Assembly: GCA_001829785.1 (NCBI GenBank)
Contig: MICF01000007.1
Span: forward strand, 310,001 to 374,000
DNA: 64,000 nucleotides
Direction of reading: 5' to 3'
Source: Sulfurimonas sp. RIFOXYD12_FULL_33_39
GTDB taxonomy: Bacteria > Campylobacterota > Campylobacteria > Campylobacterales > Sulfurimonadaceae
Under the pieces are notes generated by a model, which was given only the letters and a program-made list of their open reading frames with translations, ran no database searches and was not told where the DNA came from. The position numbers and the translations under genes are program-made. The first letter of the stretch is position 1. Each line of letters opens with the position of its first letter. Shown here one piece after another: positions 26,470 to 36,274 of this stretch.

Positions 26470-27000
26470 CTATTTTTTAGGTCTAAAAGCTTTTATAATA
26501 TCTTCGTTTGTCTCCATATAAGGACCTTCTATAAGGTCTATACAATACGGAACGGCAGGAAATACCGCATCAAGACACTCTCTTATGGATTTTGGTTTTC
26601 CCGGTAGATTTATAATAAGAGATTTTCCTCTTATTCCGGCACTCTGACGAGATAAAATAGCAGTAGGTACATACTGAAGGCTTACTTGACGCATAAGTTC
26701 GCCAAAACCGGGCATCATCTTTTGGCAAACATTTTCCGTCGCTTCAGGAGTAACATCACGAAGTGCAGGACCTGTTCCGCCTGTTGTTACAACTAAACAA
26801 CACCCTTCTTTGTCACAAAGCTCTATCATGGTCGCTTCTAAAACATCCTGTTCATCGGGAATACATCTGTAAACTATCTCAAACTCGCTTTTTAAGTACT
26901 CTCTCATAGTGTCTTGAATAGCAACTCCTGATATATCCTCATAAATACCCTTGCTTGCTCTGTCGCTTGCTGTTATTACGCCTATTTTTATTTCACCCAT
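26470..27000 (-). CDS. mogA: Molybdopterin adenylyltransferase
   Basis: The 176-residue protein has the MogA/MoaB fold: GVITASDRASKGIYEDISG at the start, VVTTGGTGPALRDVTPEAT (MPT/nucleotide site) and NLPGKPKSIRECLDAVFPAVP. It adenylates molybdopterin before Mo insertion, as needed for nitrate- or formate-type enzymes. It ends 2 nt from the convergent methyltransferase. Confidence 0.93.
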   Translation of the reverse strand: MGEIKIGVITASDRASKGIYEDISGVAIQDTMREYLKSEFEIVYRCIPDEQDVLEATMIELCDKEGCCLVVTTGGTGPALRDVTPEATENVCQKMMPGFGELMRQVSLQYVPTAILSRQSAGIRGKSLIINLPGKPKSIRECLDAVFPAVPYCIDLIEGPYMETNEDIIKAFRPKK

Positions 27001-27023
27001 ACTTTGTACTCCATCTAATTAAA

Positions 27024-27545
27024 CTAATTTGTTAATAAAAAATGATTTGCATCTTTTATATATGTTACGGTAGCAACATGTAAAAAAAACTCTCTTGCTC
27101 CAAGAACGTCTATTATTTTATCTTCGCTGCCGAGGTAAACCTCTATCTTTACACCTTTTTGCGCAATGCTTTTTAACTCTTCAATATTCCATTTAAAATA
27201 CAAAAGCTCTTCCAACTCTTCAACACTATTCTCATTATACTCAACTACTTTTTTTTCATACGGTAAAAAACATGCCGCAGAAAAATTTTTTAAATACGCC
27301 TCTTTATCTTTTTTATATCCCATAAGCTGTATTTTTTTAAACTTTTCATCTTTTGTCTGAAAAAAGGCAGGAGAAAAAAGCTGCAGAGTATCTACTCTTT
27401 TTCCAATCTCAAGCTGCTCTTTTACATGTAAGAATGCCTTTATCGCTCCGTAACTAAAACCGCAGACAGAGTACTGTGAAGAGTTTATGTACTCTTTAAA
27501 ATAGTGCTCTTCATCCTTTAGAGCAAACCCGCTATAAAACTTCAT
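27024..27545 (-). CDS. bioV: Pimelyl-ACP methyl ester esterase BioV
   Basis: The 173-residue protein is the small BioV-type esterase of Helicobacter and relatives. It starts KFYSGFALKDEEHYF, the nucleophile elbow is CGFSYGAIKAF near residue 33, and the catalytic His lies at the end in KDANHFLLTN. It ends the methyl-ester stage of biotin synthesis by freeing pimeloyl-ACP. Its start overlaps the FtsH-like gene by 14 nt. Confidence 0.85.
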   Translation of the reverse strand: MKFYSGFALKDEEHYFKEYINSSQYSVCGFSYGAIKAFLHVKEQLEIGKRVDTLQLFSPAFFQTKDEKFKKIQLMGYKKDKEAYLKNFSAACFLPYEKKVVEYNENSVEELEELLYFKWNIEELKSIAQKGVKIEVYLGSEDKIIDVLGAREFFLHVATVTYIKDANHFLLTN

Positions 27546-29175
27546 TTAACTGCTTTTTTACATCCGCTTTTGTTATGCTTTCTCGCTCGTTTAAAACGCT
27601 CTCTACATACTTCATAACATCTTGCAATGACTCTAAAAGATTTCTTGTCTCATCATAGAGTTTTTTCATCATAATCTCTTTTTCATGCTCGCTTGAAATC
27701 AAAGATGAACCCATACCGTACTCTTGAATCATCTTATCTACTATCTCTTTTGCTTCATCCAAATCATTTTTTGCACTGCTTGCATGTTCGTTGTACTTAA
27801 TATTACAAGCAACTATACCGGCAAGAAGCATTTTTATTCTTGACTCTAGTTCATGCTTGATAAGAGGCTCATCTGTTGATGGAGTAAGTTTTTCATTTGA
27901 GAGAAGCAGTTTTTCAAAAGGAAGGTCAAAGTAAGTTGCACAGATTACCTTTGCCGCCTGATACGTCACACGATAACGTTTTTGCTCTTCACTTAGCATC
28001 TGCAGTTTTTTCTTGCCAAACATTACTTTGTCTTTTACCTGATGAAAATGTTCAATCGTTACTTGAAAATCATGTTGTCTTATAGCAAGAAGTGAAGCTT
28101 CATTGACAAGAGCGGCAAGTGATGCGCCGTTAAATCCGACCGTCATATTTGCTACCGAGTCAACATTTAGTTCATGCGGAACTTTGTCTAAATATTTCGA
28201 TAAAATCGATGCTCTCTCTTTTTTTGTAGGAAGCTCGACAAATATTCTTCTATCAAAGCGTCCTGCGCGAAGAAGTGCGGAATCCAAAACATCAATTTTG
28301 TTAGTAGCGGCAATAACAATTACCCCGCTTGAGTTTTCAAACCCGTCCATCTCAGTTAAAAGCTGATTTAGAGTTGCCTCTCTCTCATCATTTCTCTGAC
28401 CGTCTCTCTTTTTTCCGACTGCATCTATCTCGTCAATAAAAATAATAGAAGGCGAGTTGTTTTTAGCGGCAACAAAAAGCTCATGAACTCTTTTTGCTCC
28501 CATACCTACATATATCTGAACAAAAGAGGCTCCGCTTTGATAGTAAAACGGTACGCCTGCGGCATTTGCAACCGCTTTTGCTATCATAGTCTTTCCTACG
28601 CCAGGAGGTCCTACGAGCAAAACACCACGCGGCATTCTTGCTCCAAAACTCTTATAACGTTTTGGTTTTTTCATAAAATCAATAATCTCTTCAAGCTCTA
28701 TTTTAACATCGCTGATTCCACCGATATCGCTAAACGTAACATCACTTTTTATGGACTCAATAGGTTGTGTATTTTCTAATGAGGAGCTATATTTATTACT
28801 ACTTACGTTCTCTCTTTGCAACAGCTTTCTTTTTTTAAACCAGATAAATGCAAACAGAGCAAAACCTAACAATAGAAGTAAAAGGAGGAAGTAAACAACT
28901 ATCTCAAAGCCGCCTTTAGTTACCACTTTATAATTAGCAAGCATTGAGGGATTAAGTTGAGATGATGCAATTTTATATATATTTTTATCGGTCTTTAGAT
29001 AGACATACTCTTTTGAGACTATTACACTTTTAACGCTACGGTTTTCTAAAATTTTAGTTGCTTCTTTAAGGGTAATAGAGTCTGAATTATCTCTAAGAAT
29101 AGCAAATAAAACTAAGACAATTACTAAAAAAGCAGATGCAAAAAGGGCAACTTTATTTGACTTAGACCCTACCAT
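27532..29175 (-). CDS. FtsH-like AAA protein without the HEXXH protease motif
   Basis: The 547-residue protein has two membrane helices with a small periplasmic domain between (about 10-115). A full AAA module follows: GPPGVGKT at about 189, IIFIDEIDAVG at about 245, and an SRH with ALLRAGRFDRR. The peptidase region is present in length, but where FtsH has YHEAGHA this reads TYQAAKVICA (about 404), so zinc binding and proteolysis should be lost. The start ATG at 29175 has AAGGAG; an upstream in-frame ATG lacks one. It may act as an unfoldase or partner of the true FtsH. Confidence 0.85.
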   Translation of the reverse strand: MVGSKSNKVALFASAFLVIVLVLFAILRDNSDSITLKEATKILENRSVKSVIVSKEYVYLKTDKNIYKIASSQLNPSMLANYKVVTKGGFEIVVYFLLLLLLLGFALFAFIWFKKRKLLQRENVSSNKYSSSLENTQPIESIKSDVTFSDIGGISDVKIELEEIIDFMKKPKRYKSFGARMPRGVLLVGPPGVGKTMIAKAVANAAGVPFYYQSGASFVQIYVGMGAKRVHELFVAAKNNSPSIIFIDEIDAVGKKRDGQRNDEREATLNQLLTEMDGFENSSGVIVIAATNKIDVLDSALLRAGRFDRRIFVELPTKKERASILSKYLDKVPHELNVDSVANMTVGFNGASLAALVNEASLLAIRQHDFQVTIEHFHQVKDKVMFGKKKLQMLSEEQKRYRVTYQAAKVICATYFDLPFEKLLLSNEKLTPSTDEPLIKHELESRIKMLLAGIVACNIKYNEHASSAKNDLDEAKEIVDKMIQEYGMGSSLISSEHEKEIMMKKLYDETRNLLESLQDVMKYVESVLNERESITKADVKKQLNEVL

Positions 29176-30406
29176 AGTTAGACTCCTTTTTAACCTCATA
29201 ATCCTCTAAATTAACCCAATTTCCTATTAAATCCTCATCCGAGTCAATCAAAATCTTGTTAAAGTGCTGATCATATCCGACAAACAAGCCCTCTTTTTCG
29301 CTCTCAACCAAAATATCGAGATTGCCTTTAAAAGCATTTCTAAACTCAAAGTTTTTCGCCTCAACAATTGATTCAAGCTCATGCAGTCTCTCTTTTGCAA
29401 CCGAACCGTTTACTTCCGGCTTCATTGTAGCCGATGGCGTATTGTCACGTTTTGAGTATGTAAAGGCGTGCAGATGAGTCAGAGGCAAGTCTCTTACATT
29501 TTTCATAGCTTCATCCCATAAAGCTTGAGTCTCTCCCGGATGTCCGGTTATAAAATCGGTTCCAATCGCAAAGCCTTTAGTTGCCAAAAGCTCAAAAAGT
29601 TCTCTGTCTTGTTTGTAAACATTTCTTCTGTTCATAAACTTTAACATCTGAGGCGAAGTGTGTTGAAGAGCTATATGAAGGTGTTTCTCAAGCCATGGCT
29701 CACCTAATATCTCTTTAAACTCATCAGTTATCTGAATAGGCTCTACGCTTCCTAGTCTTATGCGTCTTACACCCCTGATTTGAGAAATTTTTTTCATAAG
29801 TGAGGCGATTGAACTATCCGTTTTTTGACCATAACTTCCGACATTAGTTCCGGTTAATATAAACTCTCCAAAACCGTTTCGTGCAAGTTTTTCAATCTGT
29901 TCTAGTATCTTACTCTCATCCATACTTCTTGCATCACCGCGCACATGCGGTATGATGCAGTATGAACAGCGAAAACTGCACCCCTCTTGAATCTTTATAA
30001 ATGCTCTGCTCTTACCTACAAAATCATCCACAACCGCTTCGTCTATATAGTTCAAATCTCCCGGTTCGTAAAAAGGTTCTTCTTTATTTAGCAGTTCATC
30101 AATTTTTAGTTTTTCGCTCTGCCCGAAAACGCCTGCAACTCTGCCTTGTTCTAGTAGTTTTTCACCTTTTGTATGAGCGCCGCAGCCTGTTAAAAATATT
30201 TTAGCTCCGCCACTGTTTTCTACATGTGAAATATATGAACGTACATGTGAATCTGCTCCGTTTGTAACTGTGCATGAATTAATAACTACAACATCTGCTT
30301 CACTCTCAATTTCGGTTACTTCGTACTCTTGCATTGCGCTCATCATAACCTGAGAATCATAAAGATTTGTTCTACAGCCAAAAGTTTTAAAATATACTTT
30401 TTTCAT
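29162..30406 (-). CDS. mtaB: tRNA t6A37 methylthiotransferase MtaB
   Basis: This 414-residue radical-SAM enzyme adds a methylthio group to t6A37. N-terminal cluster Cys occur in FKTFGCRTNLYDSQ, NSCTVTNGAD and LTGCGAHTKG. The radical-SAM motif is GCSFRCSYCIIPHVRG near residue 145, and a C-terminal TRAM-like part ends the protein. It overlaps the FtsH-like gene start by 14 nt and sits 3 nt after the MscS-like gene. Confidence 0.93.
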   Translation of the reverse strand: MKKVYFKTFGCRTNLYDSQVMMSAMQEYEVTEIESEADVVVINSCTVTNGADSHVRSYISHVENSGGAKIFLTGCGAHTKGEKLLEQGRVAGVFGQSEKLKIDELLNKEEPFYEPGDLNYIDEAVVDDFVGKSRAFIKIQEGCSFRCSYCIIPHVRGDARSMDESKILEQIEKLARNGFGEFILTGTNVGSYGQKTDSSIASLMKKISQIRGVRRIRLGSVEPIQITDEFKEILGEPWLEKHLHIALQHTSPQMLKFMNRRNVYKQDRELFELLATKGFAIGTDFITGHPGETQALWDEAMKNVRDLPLTHLHAFTYSKRDNTPSATMKPEVNGSVAKERLHELESIVEAKNFEFRNAFKGNLDILVESEKEGLFVGYDQHFNKILIDSDEDLIGNWVNLEDYEVKKESNYGRV

Positions 30407-30409
30407 AAT

Positions 30410-32059
30410 TTAGACAACTTCTTTATTAGTCGCAAACGGCGGTTTTCTTTTAGCAGACTCTTCCATGTGAAGCATTTGGGTAGGGTATGCAATGGTAATA
30501 TCGTCTTCTGCCAAAAAAGCATCCACAATCTCTGTTGATATAACGCTTCTTAAGGTAAGAGTACCGTAAGCATTTGTCAAATACCAAGCATCGATAGTAA
30601 TACCGTTTGGCTCTATAAATGAAAAAATTCTAGGCTCTACATTCGTATTTTTCAGACTGTAATTATTTCTTAGTTTATTCAACTGCTTTCTTGTAATATC
30701 CGTATAACCTTTTGAGAATTTTTTAGTTATCTCCTTAGCTATGTGCATAGCTTTTTTATGATTTGAGTCAAATGTAATAGTTATATAAACACCGTCCCAA
30801 ACAGTCTTTAGAGAACTATGCGTATAGTTTGCAATCATTCTTGTAAAAACATAATTATTCGGTACAAAAATAATTCTTCCGGCCCTTCTGTTTGTCATAA
30901 CGGCGGTAAGCGTAATATCTTCTAATATTGTCATTCTAAGCAGTGAGATATCCATAACATCGCCTACATACTGCATACCGTCCATATCGACACGAATTCT
31001 GTCTCCTACATGTATGCTGCCGCCAAAAACAATTACAAGCCATCCGAGGATACTCATAAACCAGTCTTTCATCGCAATTGCAATACCTGCAGATGCAAAT
31101 CCCAAGATAGTAACGAGATAACTTACATTTTCTATATAACTAAAAAATAAAATTAAAATAATGAGTGTAAAATTAATAAATGTGATTATTTTATTTGCCA
31201 TGTAAAAACGTTCATTATCTGTTATATATTTTTTGATAATTAATTTAAGCAAAAAGAAAATAACAAAAACGACCAAGACAATAACACCTATTTTAGCCAG
31301 TTTGAGTATTTGAGCTTCTACATCTTTGTTTATATTTATTCTAATTATGTCTAATCTTTTTTGATAAACATCTATCGTAACGTTCATTGTATCTAGCGCA
31401 GATTCAAATCTCTCTAACTGTTTGATTTTTAAATTTGCCTGCTCTTTATAGAAAGCATCTTCATTAATACTCTCTATCTCTTTGTAAATGCGTACCTCTT
31501 CTCTTAAAAGAGCAATAAGCTGATCTAACTCCTCTTTCTTTAATGAATAGTCATTAAAGCCTTTATCAAGCACTTTAATCAAAGAGATACCTGCAAATAT
31601 ATCAAATGGGTTTTTTATAGGCGCTATTTCATCAATATTTGGAGGAGTCAAAAGGTTTGAAAACGGAGAACTGTCTTTTTTCTTTAATTTTTCAATCTGC
31701 GATGTTAAAATCTTCTCTCTTGAAGATAACGCATTTAGTTCATCCATCTCGGTAAGATTTTTGGCTCTTTTTTTCTGTAGATAATCCATTCTCTCTTTTA
31801 TTTTTTCAAGGCTCTCTCTTACATCCAAAGATGTCAAATATGAAGCATAATTTTTCATCCATACGCTATCTTTTTTTGTAATTTTTGATTCAATCTCTTT
31901 AAGTTCAAGATTATATTTTGCAATTTGCTCTTTTTTCGCACTCTCTTGTGCAAGTTTTACGCGCTGAATCTCTTGTTCATCTACTTTTGAGACATTTTTT
32001 GCGTTATCCGAAAATAGCAAAGAGGTTGTTACAAAAAAGTAAAAAATTATTTTTTTCAT
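30410..32059 (-). CDS. MscS-family channel with periplasmic coiled coil
   Basis: The 549-residue protein has a signal peptide (MKKIIFYFFVTTSLLF), a long Lys/Glu coiled-coil region to about residue 220, then membrane helices and an MscS core (GFASAGIAIAMKDWFMSILG, GGSIHVGDRIRV, IIFVPNNYVFTRMIANYTH). I chose the ATG at 32059, which gives an ATGA overlap with aroB and follows GGAAGAG; the upstream ATG lies inside aroB. Its pore helix differs from the other MscS at 8.9 kb, so the two are not a recent duplication. Confidence 0.85.
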   Translation of the reverse strand: MKKIIFYFFVTTSLLFSDNAKNVSKVDEQEIQRVKLAQESAKKEQIAKYNLELKEIESKITKKDSVWMKNYASYLTSLDVRESLEKIKERMDYLQKKRAKNLTEMDELNALSSREKILTSQIEKLKKKDSSPFSNLLTPPNIDEIAPIKNPFDIFAGISLIKVLDKGFNDYSLKKEELDQLIALLREEVRIYKEIESINEDAFYKEQANLKIKQLERFESALDTMNVTIDVYQKRLDIIRININKDVEAQILKLAKIGVIVLVVFVIFFLLKLIIKKYITDNERFYMANKIITFINFTLIILILFFSYIENVSYLVTILGFASAGIAIAMKDWFMSILGWLVIVFGGSIHVGDRIRVDMDGMQYVGDVMDISLLRMTILEDITLTAVMTNRRAGRIIFVPNNYVFTRMIANYTHSSLKTVWDGVYITITFDSNHKKAMHIAKEITKKFSKGYTDITRKQLNKLRNNYSLKNTNVEPRIFSFIEPNGITIDAWYLTNAYGTLTLRSVISTEIVDAFLAEDDITIAYPTQMLHMEESAKRKPPFATNKEVV

Positions 32060-33108
32060 ATATCTCTTCCAAATTTGTTTAATGTACACAGAACTGTTTC
32101 TATATCTATTTTATCGGTAATAGTAACATCTCCGATACCAAGGGGAAGAATAAAAGTAATAGAAGAGTCTGAGCTTTTTTTATCCAAGAAAAATGTATCA
32201 TAAAATCTTTTAACATCTTTTATCTCATAAGTTGTAGGAAGGTTATATTTTTCTAATAGATTTTTGACTCTTAGTGCCTCTTTTTGGCTCATAAAGTTCA
32301 TTTTAACTGCCATCTCGTTTGCCATAACCATCCCGATAGCTACTGCTTCTCCATGTAAAAACTCTTTATATTCAGTCTCATTTTCAATAACATGTCCAAA
32401 AGTATGCCCATAGTTAAGAGCTGCTCTTATACCATGCTCTTTTTCATCCTGAGTTACGACTTCTGCTTTAGTTTGAACTGCTTGTTTTATAGCTTCTTGC
32501 AAAATTTCAGGGTTTTTCAAGTCAGCTCTTTCTAAAAACTCAAAAAAATCTTTGTTAAAAGTTACAGCCATTTTAACTATCTCTGCAATTCCTGCACCAA
32601 ACTCTCTTTGCGGAAGAGTAGTTAAAAAATGCGGATCTATATAAACGGCGCGGGGCTGATGAAATGCACCTACCAAATTTTTACCGTATTTGTTGTTCAT
32701 CCCCGTCTTGCCGCCGACACTTGCATCGACCTGAGATAAAAGCGTAGTGGGAACTTGTATAAAATCAATTCCTCTTTGATAGATACTAGCAGCATATCCG
32801 CTCATATCGCCGATAACACCTCCGCCAAAAGCTATTAACATTGATTTACGGTTAAAACGGTGCTCAAAAAGAGAGTCTAAAATAGTATCTATGCTCTCTT
32901 GATTTTTATACTCTTCACCGTCTTTTAGAGTTATTACATGTAACTCTTTTGCACTGATTTTTGTAAGAAAATACTCCAAATGAAGTTTTGAAACGGTTGA
33001 ATTTGTAACAACTGCTACTTTTGTATCAAAATGGAGTTTTGGTAGCGTATCTATAGTTATATCGTATGAGTTATCGACGATTTTTTTAAGAGGAATATGT
33101 ACCTGCAT
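32056..33108 (-). CDS. aroB: 3-dehydroquinate synthase
   Basis: The 350-residue protein has the AroB signatures: LKDGEEYKN, AFGGGVIGDMSGYAAS (NAD-binding), RGIDFIQVPTTLLSQVDASV, GKNLVGAFHQP, and ALNYGHTFGHVIE with the metal His. It catalyses the second step of the shikimate pathway. It opens the conserved block that continues with the MscS-like gene, mtaB, the FtsH-like gene and bioV. Confidence 0.97.
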   Translation of the reverse strand: MQVHIPLKKIVDNSYDITIDTLPKLHFDTKVAVVTNSTVSKLHLEYFLTKISAKELHVITLKDGEEYKNQESIDTILDSLFEHRFNRKSMLIAFGGGVIGDMSGYAASIYQRGIDFIQVPTTLLSQVDASVGGKTGMNNKYGKNLVGAFHQPRAVYIDPHFLTTLPQREFGAGIAEIVKMAVTFNKDFFEFLERADLKNPEILQEAIKQAVQTKAEVVTQDEKEHGIRAALNYGHTFGHVIENETEYKEFLHGEAVAIGMVMANEMAVKMNFMSQKEALRVKNLLEKYNLPTTYEIKDVKRFYDTFFLDKKSSDSSITFILPLGIGDVTITDKIDIETVLCTLNKFGRDI

Positions 33109-33184
33109 TATTTGTCCAAAATTTAATTAAATAAGAGGATATATAATACTTAAAAAATAATAAAGAATCGCTAAATTAGCGACT

Positions 33185-34591
33185 CTAAATCTGCACTGGT
33201 ATAAAAACTTGATGATAATTGCTAAGCTTGTGATAAAGTCTTTCGCTATCTGCCGATAAAATAGAGTAAATCTTTCTGCTTGTCAACTTTTTCGTAAATG
33301 GTAAAATCTGAATAAAATCCTCTTTTTGTTTTAATTTTTTTATAGGATTTTCACTCTTTTTTATAACTTTAATATTTTTTGAAAAAATAGTAGAGAGATT
33401 ATAGTAATGCTCAATAACCTGTTCTTTTGCCTCTTGATGTTCGTTAGTATAGTTATAAAGTTCTATATTAAGACTCATCTGTTCAGATATGTCAAATATC
33501 GTAGATGATATCTTCTCTAAATCACGATTATCACTTAAAATAATGGAAGCATCTTTTACGCTAGAGAGCTCTTTTTGCGCTATTTTAAGAACAGGTACAT
33601 GCGCTTCATATAAGCTGTTTCTCATCTCATAATCTTCAAACAGCTCGTTTGATACAATAATCAAACCTACATGATAAGCTTTTATATCATTAAAAAAGCT
33701 CCCTTTTAAATTGACGCTATCATAATTTATATCTATAATAATATCTTCATCTCTATACTCTTTAATCTTCCAGATAACATCTATATTGCTCGGATTTACA
33801 ACCCTTATTATTAAAATATGCTTTAGCCTGTTTTGAACAAACATTGCTCTTTGTATTAACTCTTCAACGGTATCTAAATTTAGTAGATTCATATCCAGAT
33901 AAAGATAGATATTTGAACCAAAAGGCTCCGGAAACTGCCCAAGTTCTCTCTTAATTGCCTTATAAACAGATTTTAAAACGGCAGGGTCTCCTACTAAGAC
34001 TAAAAGGTCGTTTGGCTGAATCATTCTGCGGCGGTTTGGCATAATTAGTTTTCTGTTTCTATATATTGCAACTATACGCCACTCTTTTTGCTCTATAACG
34101 CCTATATGTTTATAAACAAAAGAGCTTCCAAAGGGAACTAAAACTTCCATTATTTCGCCCTCGCCTATTCCGACATTTTGGGCAATGACCGGAACATTTG
34201 GCAGATAATCAATGAGTCTTGAAGATAAAATTTCGTTAGAGTTGATTAAAACAACGTTTGGGTCTTCATTTTTCATATTCCACTTATTTAAAACTATAGT
34301 TCGCAGCTGCTTTTTAATGGTTCTAATGTTTTTAATGGTGTTTTCGACATCCATTTGATTATCCATGACAATTATTGCCTGAGCAAACTCCATCTTTAAC
34401 AGATTTGCCAGTTTATAGAGGCTTGTCGGGTCAAACTCATAAAATTTAAAGCGTGAAAGATTTACGTTTTTATATTTTTTTGCTTTTGTCTGAACTATAT
34501 AGTATATATTTTCACTTGTGTAGGTATCCATGACCCTGTGTATAAAGTGATGAGCGATTTCACCGTCGCTTATAATTAATATTTTTTTCAT
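33185..34591 (-). CDS. RCK/TrkA-type potassium-channel regulatory protein (COG3400-like)
   Basis: The 468-residue soluble protein starts with a Rossmann-like fold (MKKILIISDGEIAHHFIHRV) and contains a TrkA-C/RCK-C domain at about 150-230 (IMEVLVPFGSSFVYKHIGV, MIQPNDLLVLVGDPAVL). A second Rossmann-like half follows. There is no pore helix, so it probably gates a separate channel or transporter in response to a ligand. It overlaps the SH3-like gene by 4 nt. Confidence 0.65.
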   Translation of the reverse strand: MKKILIISDGEIAHHFIHRVMDTYTSENIYYIVQTKAKKYKNVNLSRFKFYEFDPTSLYKLANLLKMEFAQAIIVMDNQMDVENTIKNIRTIKKQLRTIVLNKWNMKNEDPNVVLINSNEILSSRLIDYLPNVPVIAQNVGIGEGEIMEVLVPFGSSFVYKHIGVIEQKEWRIVAIYRNRKLIMPNRRRMIQPNDLLVLVGDPAVLKSVYKAIKRELGQFPEPFGSNIYLYLDMNLLNLDTVEELIQRAMFVQNRLKHILIIRVVNPSNIDVIWKIKEYRDEDIIIDINYDSVNLKGSFFNDIKAYHVGLIIVSNELFEDYEMRNSLYEAHVPVLKIAQKELSSVKDASIILSDNRDLEKISSTIFDISEQMSLNIELYNYTNEHQEAKEQVIEHYYNLSTIFSKNIKVIKKSENPIKKLKQKEDFIQILPFTKKLTSRKIYSILSADSERLYHKLSNYHQVFIPVQI

Positions 34592-35142
34592 TTACACTCT
34601 TTTAAATGTTTTTTTGAAACTTGCGAAATCTTAATCCACATCTCTTTTTTAGCGCTTTTCCACTTTTTATCTACAAAATAGCCGCCTATTTGAATCCAGT
34701 TAGACGTTTTTTTGTTTGAGGTAAATGAGGTATTTTTCTCCCATTTATCAATTCTTTTGCCATCAATCGCATCATATATAACACTCTCTTCTTTTAAGTA
34801 AAAGGCTGTTGCTTTAAATTTTATAACACTGTTTTTTTCTAAGTTCTCTTTTTGAAACTCTTTTTTCATCATCAGTTTTGGAAATTGATTTTTAGCCATA
34901 TTTTCTTTGAGTTTTAAAAGTTCATCTTGTTTTTTTACTATTTTTTCTAATTTTTCAATCTTTTTGTTTAATTCTTGATTTATTTTTTGATTCTCTTGAG
35001 TTTTACCTAATAACAACTCAGTCTTACACTCTTTATAGTTATTTCTTAGTTGAGTAATTTCAAGAATTACTGCTTCTATCCTCTGTATCTCATCAGAGTG
35101 CAAAAATGACAAAATAACTAAAGTTAAAAATACAATTCTCAT
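34588..35142 (-). CDS. Exported coiled-coil protein with SH3-like C-terminus
   Basis: The 184-residue protein has a signal peptide (MRIVFLTLVILSFLHS), a coiled coil (ELNKKIEKLEKIVKKQDELL) and a C-terminal ~75 residues that look like a bacterial SH3 domain (KATAFYLKEESVIYDA, NWIQIGGYF). It is likely periplasmic and may bind the cell wall. Function is unknown. It overlaps its neighbours on both sides by 4 nt. Confidence 0.6.
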   Translation of the reverse strand: MRIVFLTLVILSFLHSDEIQRIEAVILEITQLRNNYKECKTELLLGKTQENQKINQELNKKIEKLEKIVKKQDELLKLKENMAKNQFPKLMMKKEFQKENLEKNSVIKFKATAFYLKEESVIYDAIDGKRIDKWEKNTSFTSNKKTSNWIQIGGYFVDKKWKSAKKEMWIKISQVSKKHLKECK

Positions 35143-36257
35143 AAGTGATTCCTTTTTTTAGTTAGTTTTACACCCATCTCAGCGTGATGTGTATATGGAA
35201 ATTGATCAAACAAAGCCATCTCTTTTACTACATGTGTTTTGCATAAAATAGTTAAATCTCTAGCCAACGTCTCTGGGTTGCATGATATATATATAATATT
35301 TTCATACCTTGAAGCAAAGTTACATGTAGTTTCATCCATTCCGCTTCTTGGGGGATCTACAAATATAGTATCTATAGTATATGATTTTATATCAATACCT
35401 TTCATTCTGTTAAACTCTCTAACTCCATCAAGTGCTTGAATAAACTCTTCAACACCCATTCTAACAAACTCAACATTTTCTACGTCATTTAAGCACATAT
35501 TTACTTTAGCCGCATTAATGGATGATTTTGATATCTCGGTAGCTAGTATTTTATTGTATTTTTTTGCAAAAGGTATAGTGAAATTTCCTGCACCGCAGTA
35601 AAGTTCAAGCAAATCTTTATCAGTACCTGACAAACCACTTAAAGACCACTCTATCATCTGCTCGTTTACTATAGAGTTTGGCTGTGTGAAACTGTTTTCT
35701 ATATAGTTAAATTTAAATATTTGCGAGTTGATATTTAAAATTTCCGTAACATAGTCTTGCCCAATTACTACTTTTTGTTTTCTGCTTCGCCCTATAATAT
35801 AGATACCGAGTTCGGAGGCAATTTTAGTTGCGATATCTCTCCATAAGCTATCCAGAGGTTTATGATAAAGCAGCGAAACAACTATTTCACCGCTGTTTGA
35901 GCTTAAAAAATCAGCACCGAATAGTTTAAAACCTATATTGTTCTCTTTTATAGCCATTAAGAGTTTCGGCATCAAATCAAATATAGGTTTACTTACCTGT
36001 GGGCATTCATCTATTAAAACTACGCCATTTTTATCTATGTGGTTCATAGCATAATGAAGTTCATCTTCGATATGCCAAATCTTAAACTCGCTTCTTGAGC
36101 GATAATTGCTCTGCAATGACTTAAAAACTGATATTTCATCGCTAAAAAAAGGACTAAATCTCTCTTTATTAACCTCTAATTTTAAAAAGAGTTGATGTTC
36201 ATAACCATTCTCGTAAACTATACATGCACCGCACTCTCCAAAATATTTACAATTCAT
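35139..36257 (-). CDS. trmA: tRNA (uracil-5-)-methyltransferase
   Basis: The 372-residue protein matches TrmA: ELYCGAGNFTIPFAKKY is the SAM loop, TIFVDPPRSGMDETT the base-flipping Asp region, and IIYISCNPETLARDL holds the nucleophilic Cys. It makes m5U54 in tRNA. The start at 36257 (MNCKYFGECGACIVY) agrees with family length; a longer frame begins at 36317. The Cys residues at the N-terminus differ from the RlmD-type iron-sulfur spacing. Confidence 0.88.
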   Translation of the reverse strand: MNCKYFGECGACIVYENGYEHQLFLKLEVNKERFSPFFSDEISVFKSLQSNYRSRSEFKIWHIEDELHYAMNHIDKNGVVLIDECPQVSKPIFDLMPKLLMAIKENNIGFKLFGADFLSSNSGEIVVSLLYHKPLDSLWRDIATKIASELGIYIIGRSRKQKVVIGQDYVTEILNINSQIFKFNYIENSFTQPNSIVNEQMIEWSLSGLSGTDKDLLELYCGAGNFTIPFAKKYNKILATEISKSSINAAKVNMCLNDVENVEFVRMGVEEFIQALDGVREFNRMKGIDIKSYTIDTIFVDPPRSGMDETTCNFASRYENIIYISCNPETLARDLTILCKTHVVKEMALFDQFPYTHHAEMGVKLTKKRNHL

Positions 36258-36274
36258 AATTTCTACTTTATACT

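Noticed and set aside
8897..32059. The two MscS-like genes as a recent duplication
   Set aside because: Pore and periplasmic sequences differ widely (GALSIGIGFG against GFASAGIAIA), so they are distinct subfamilies.
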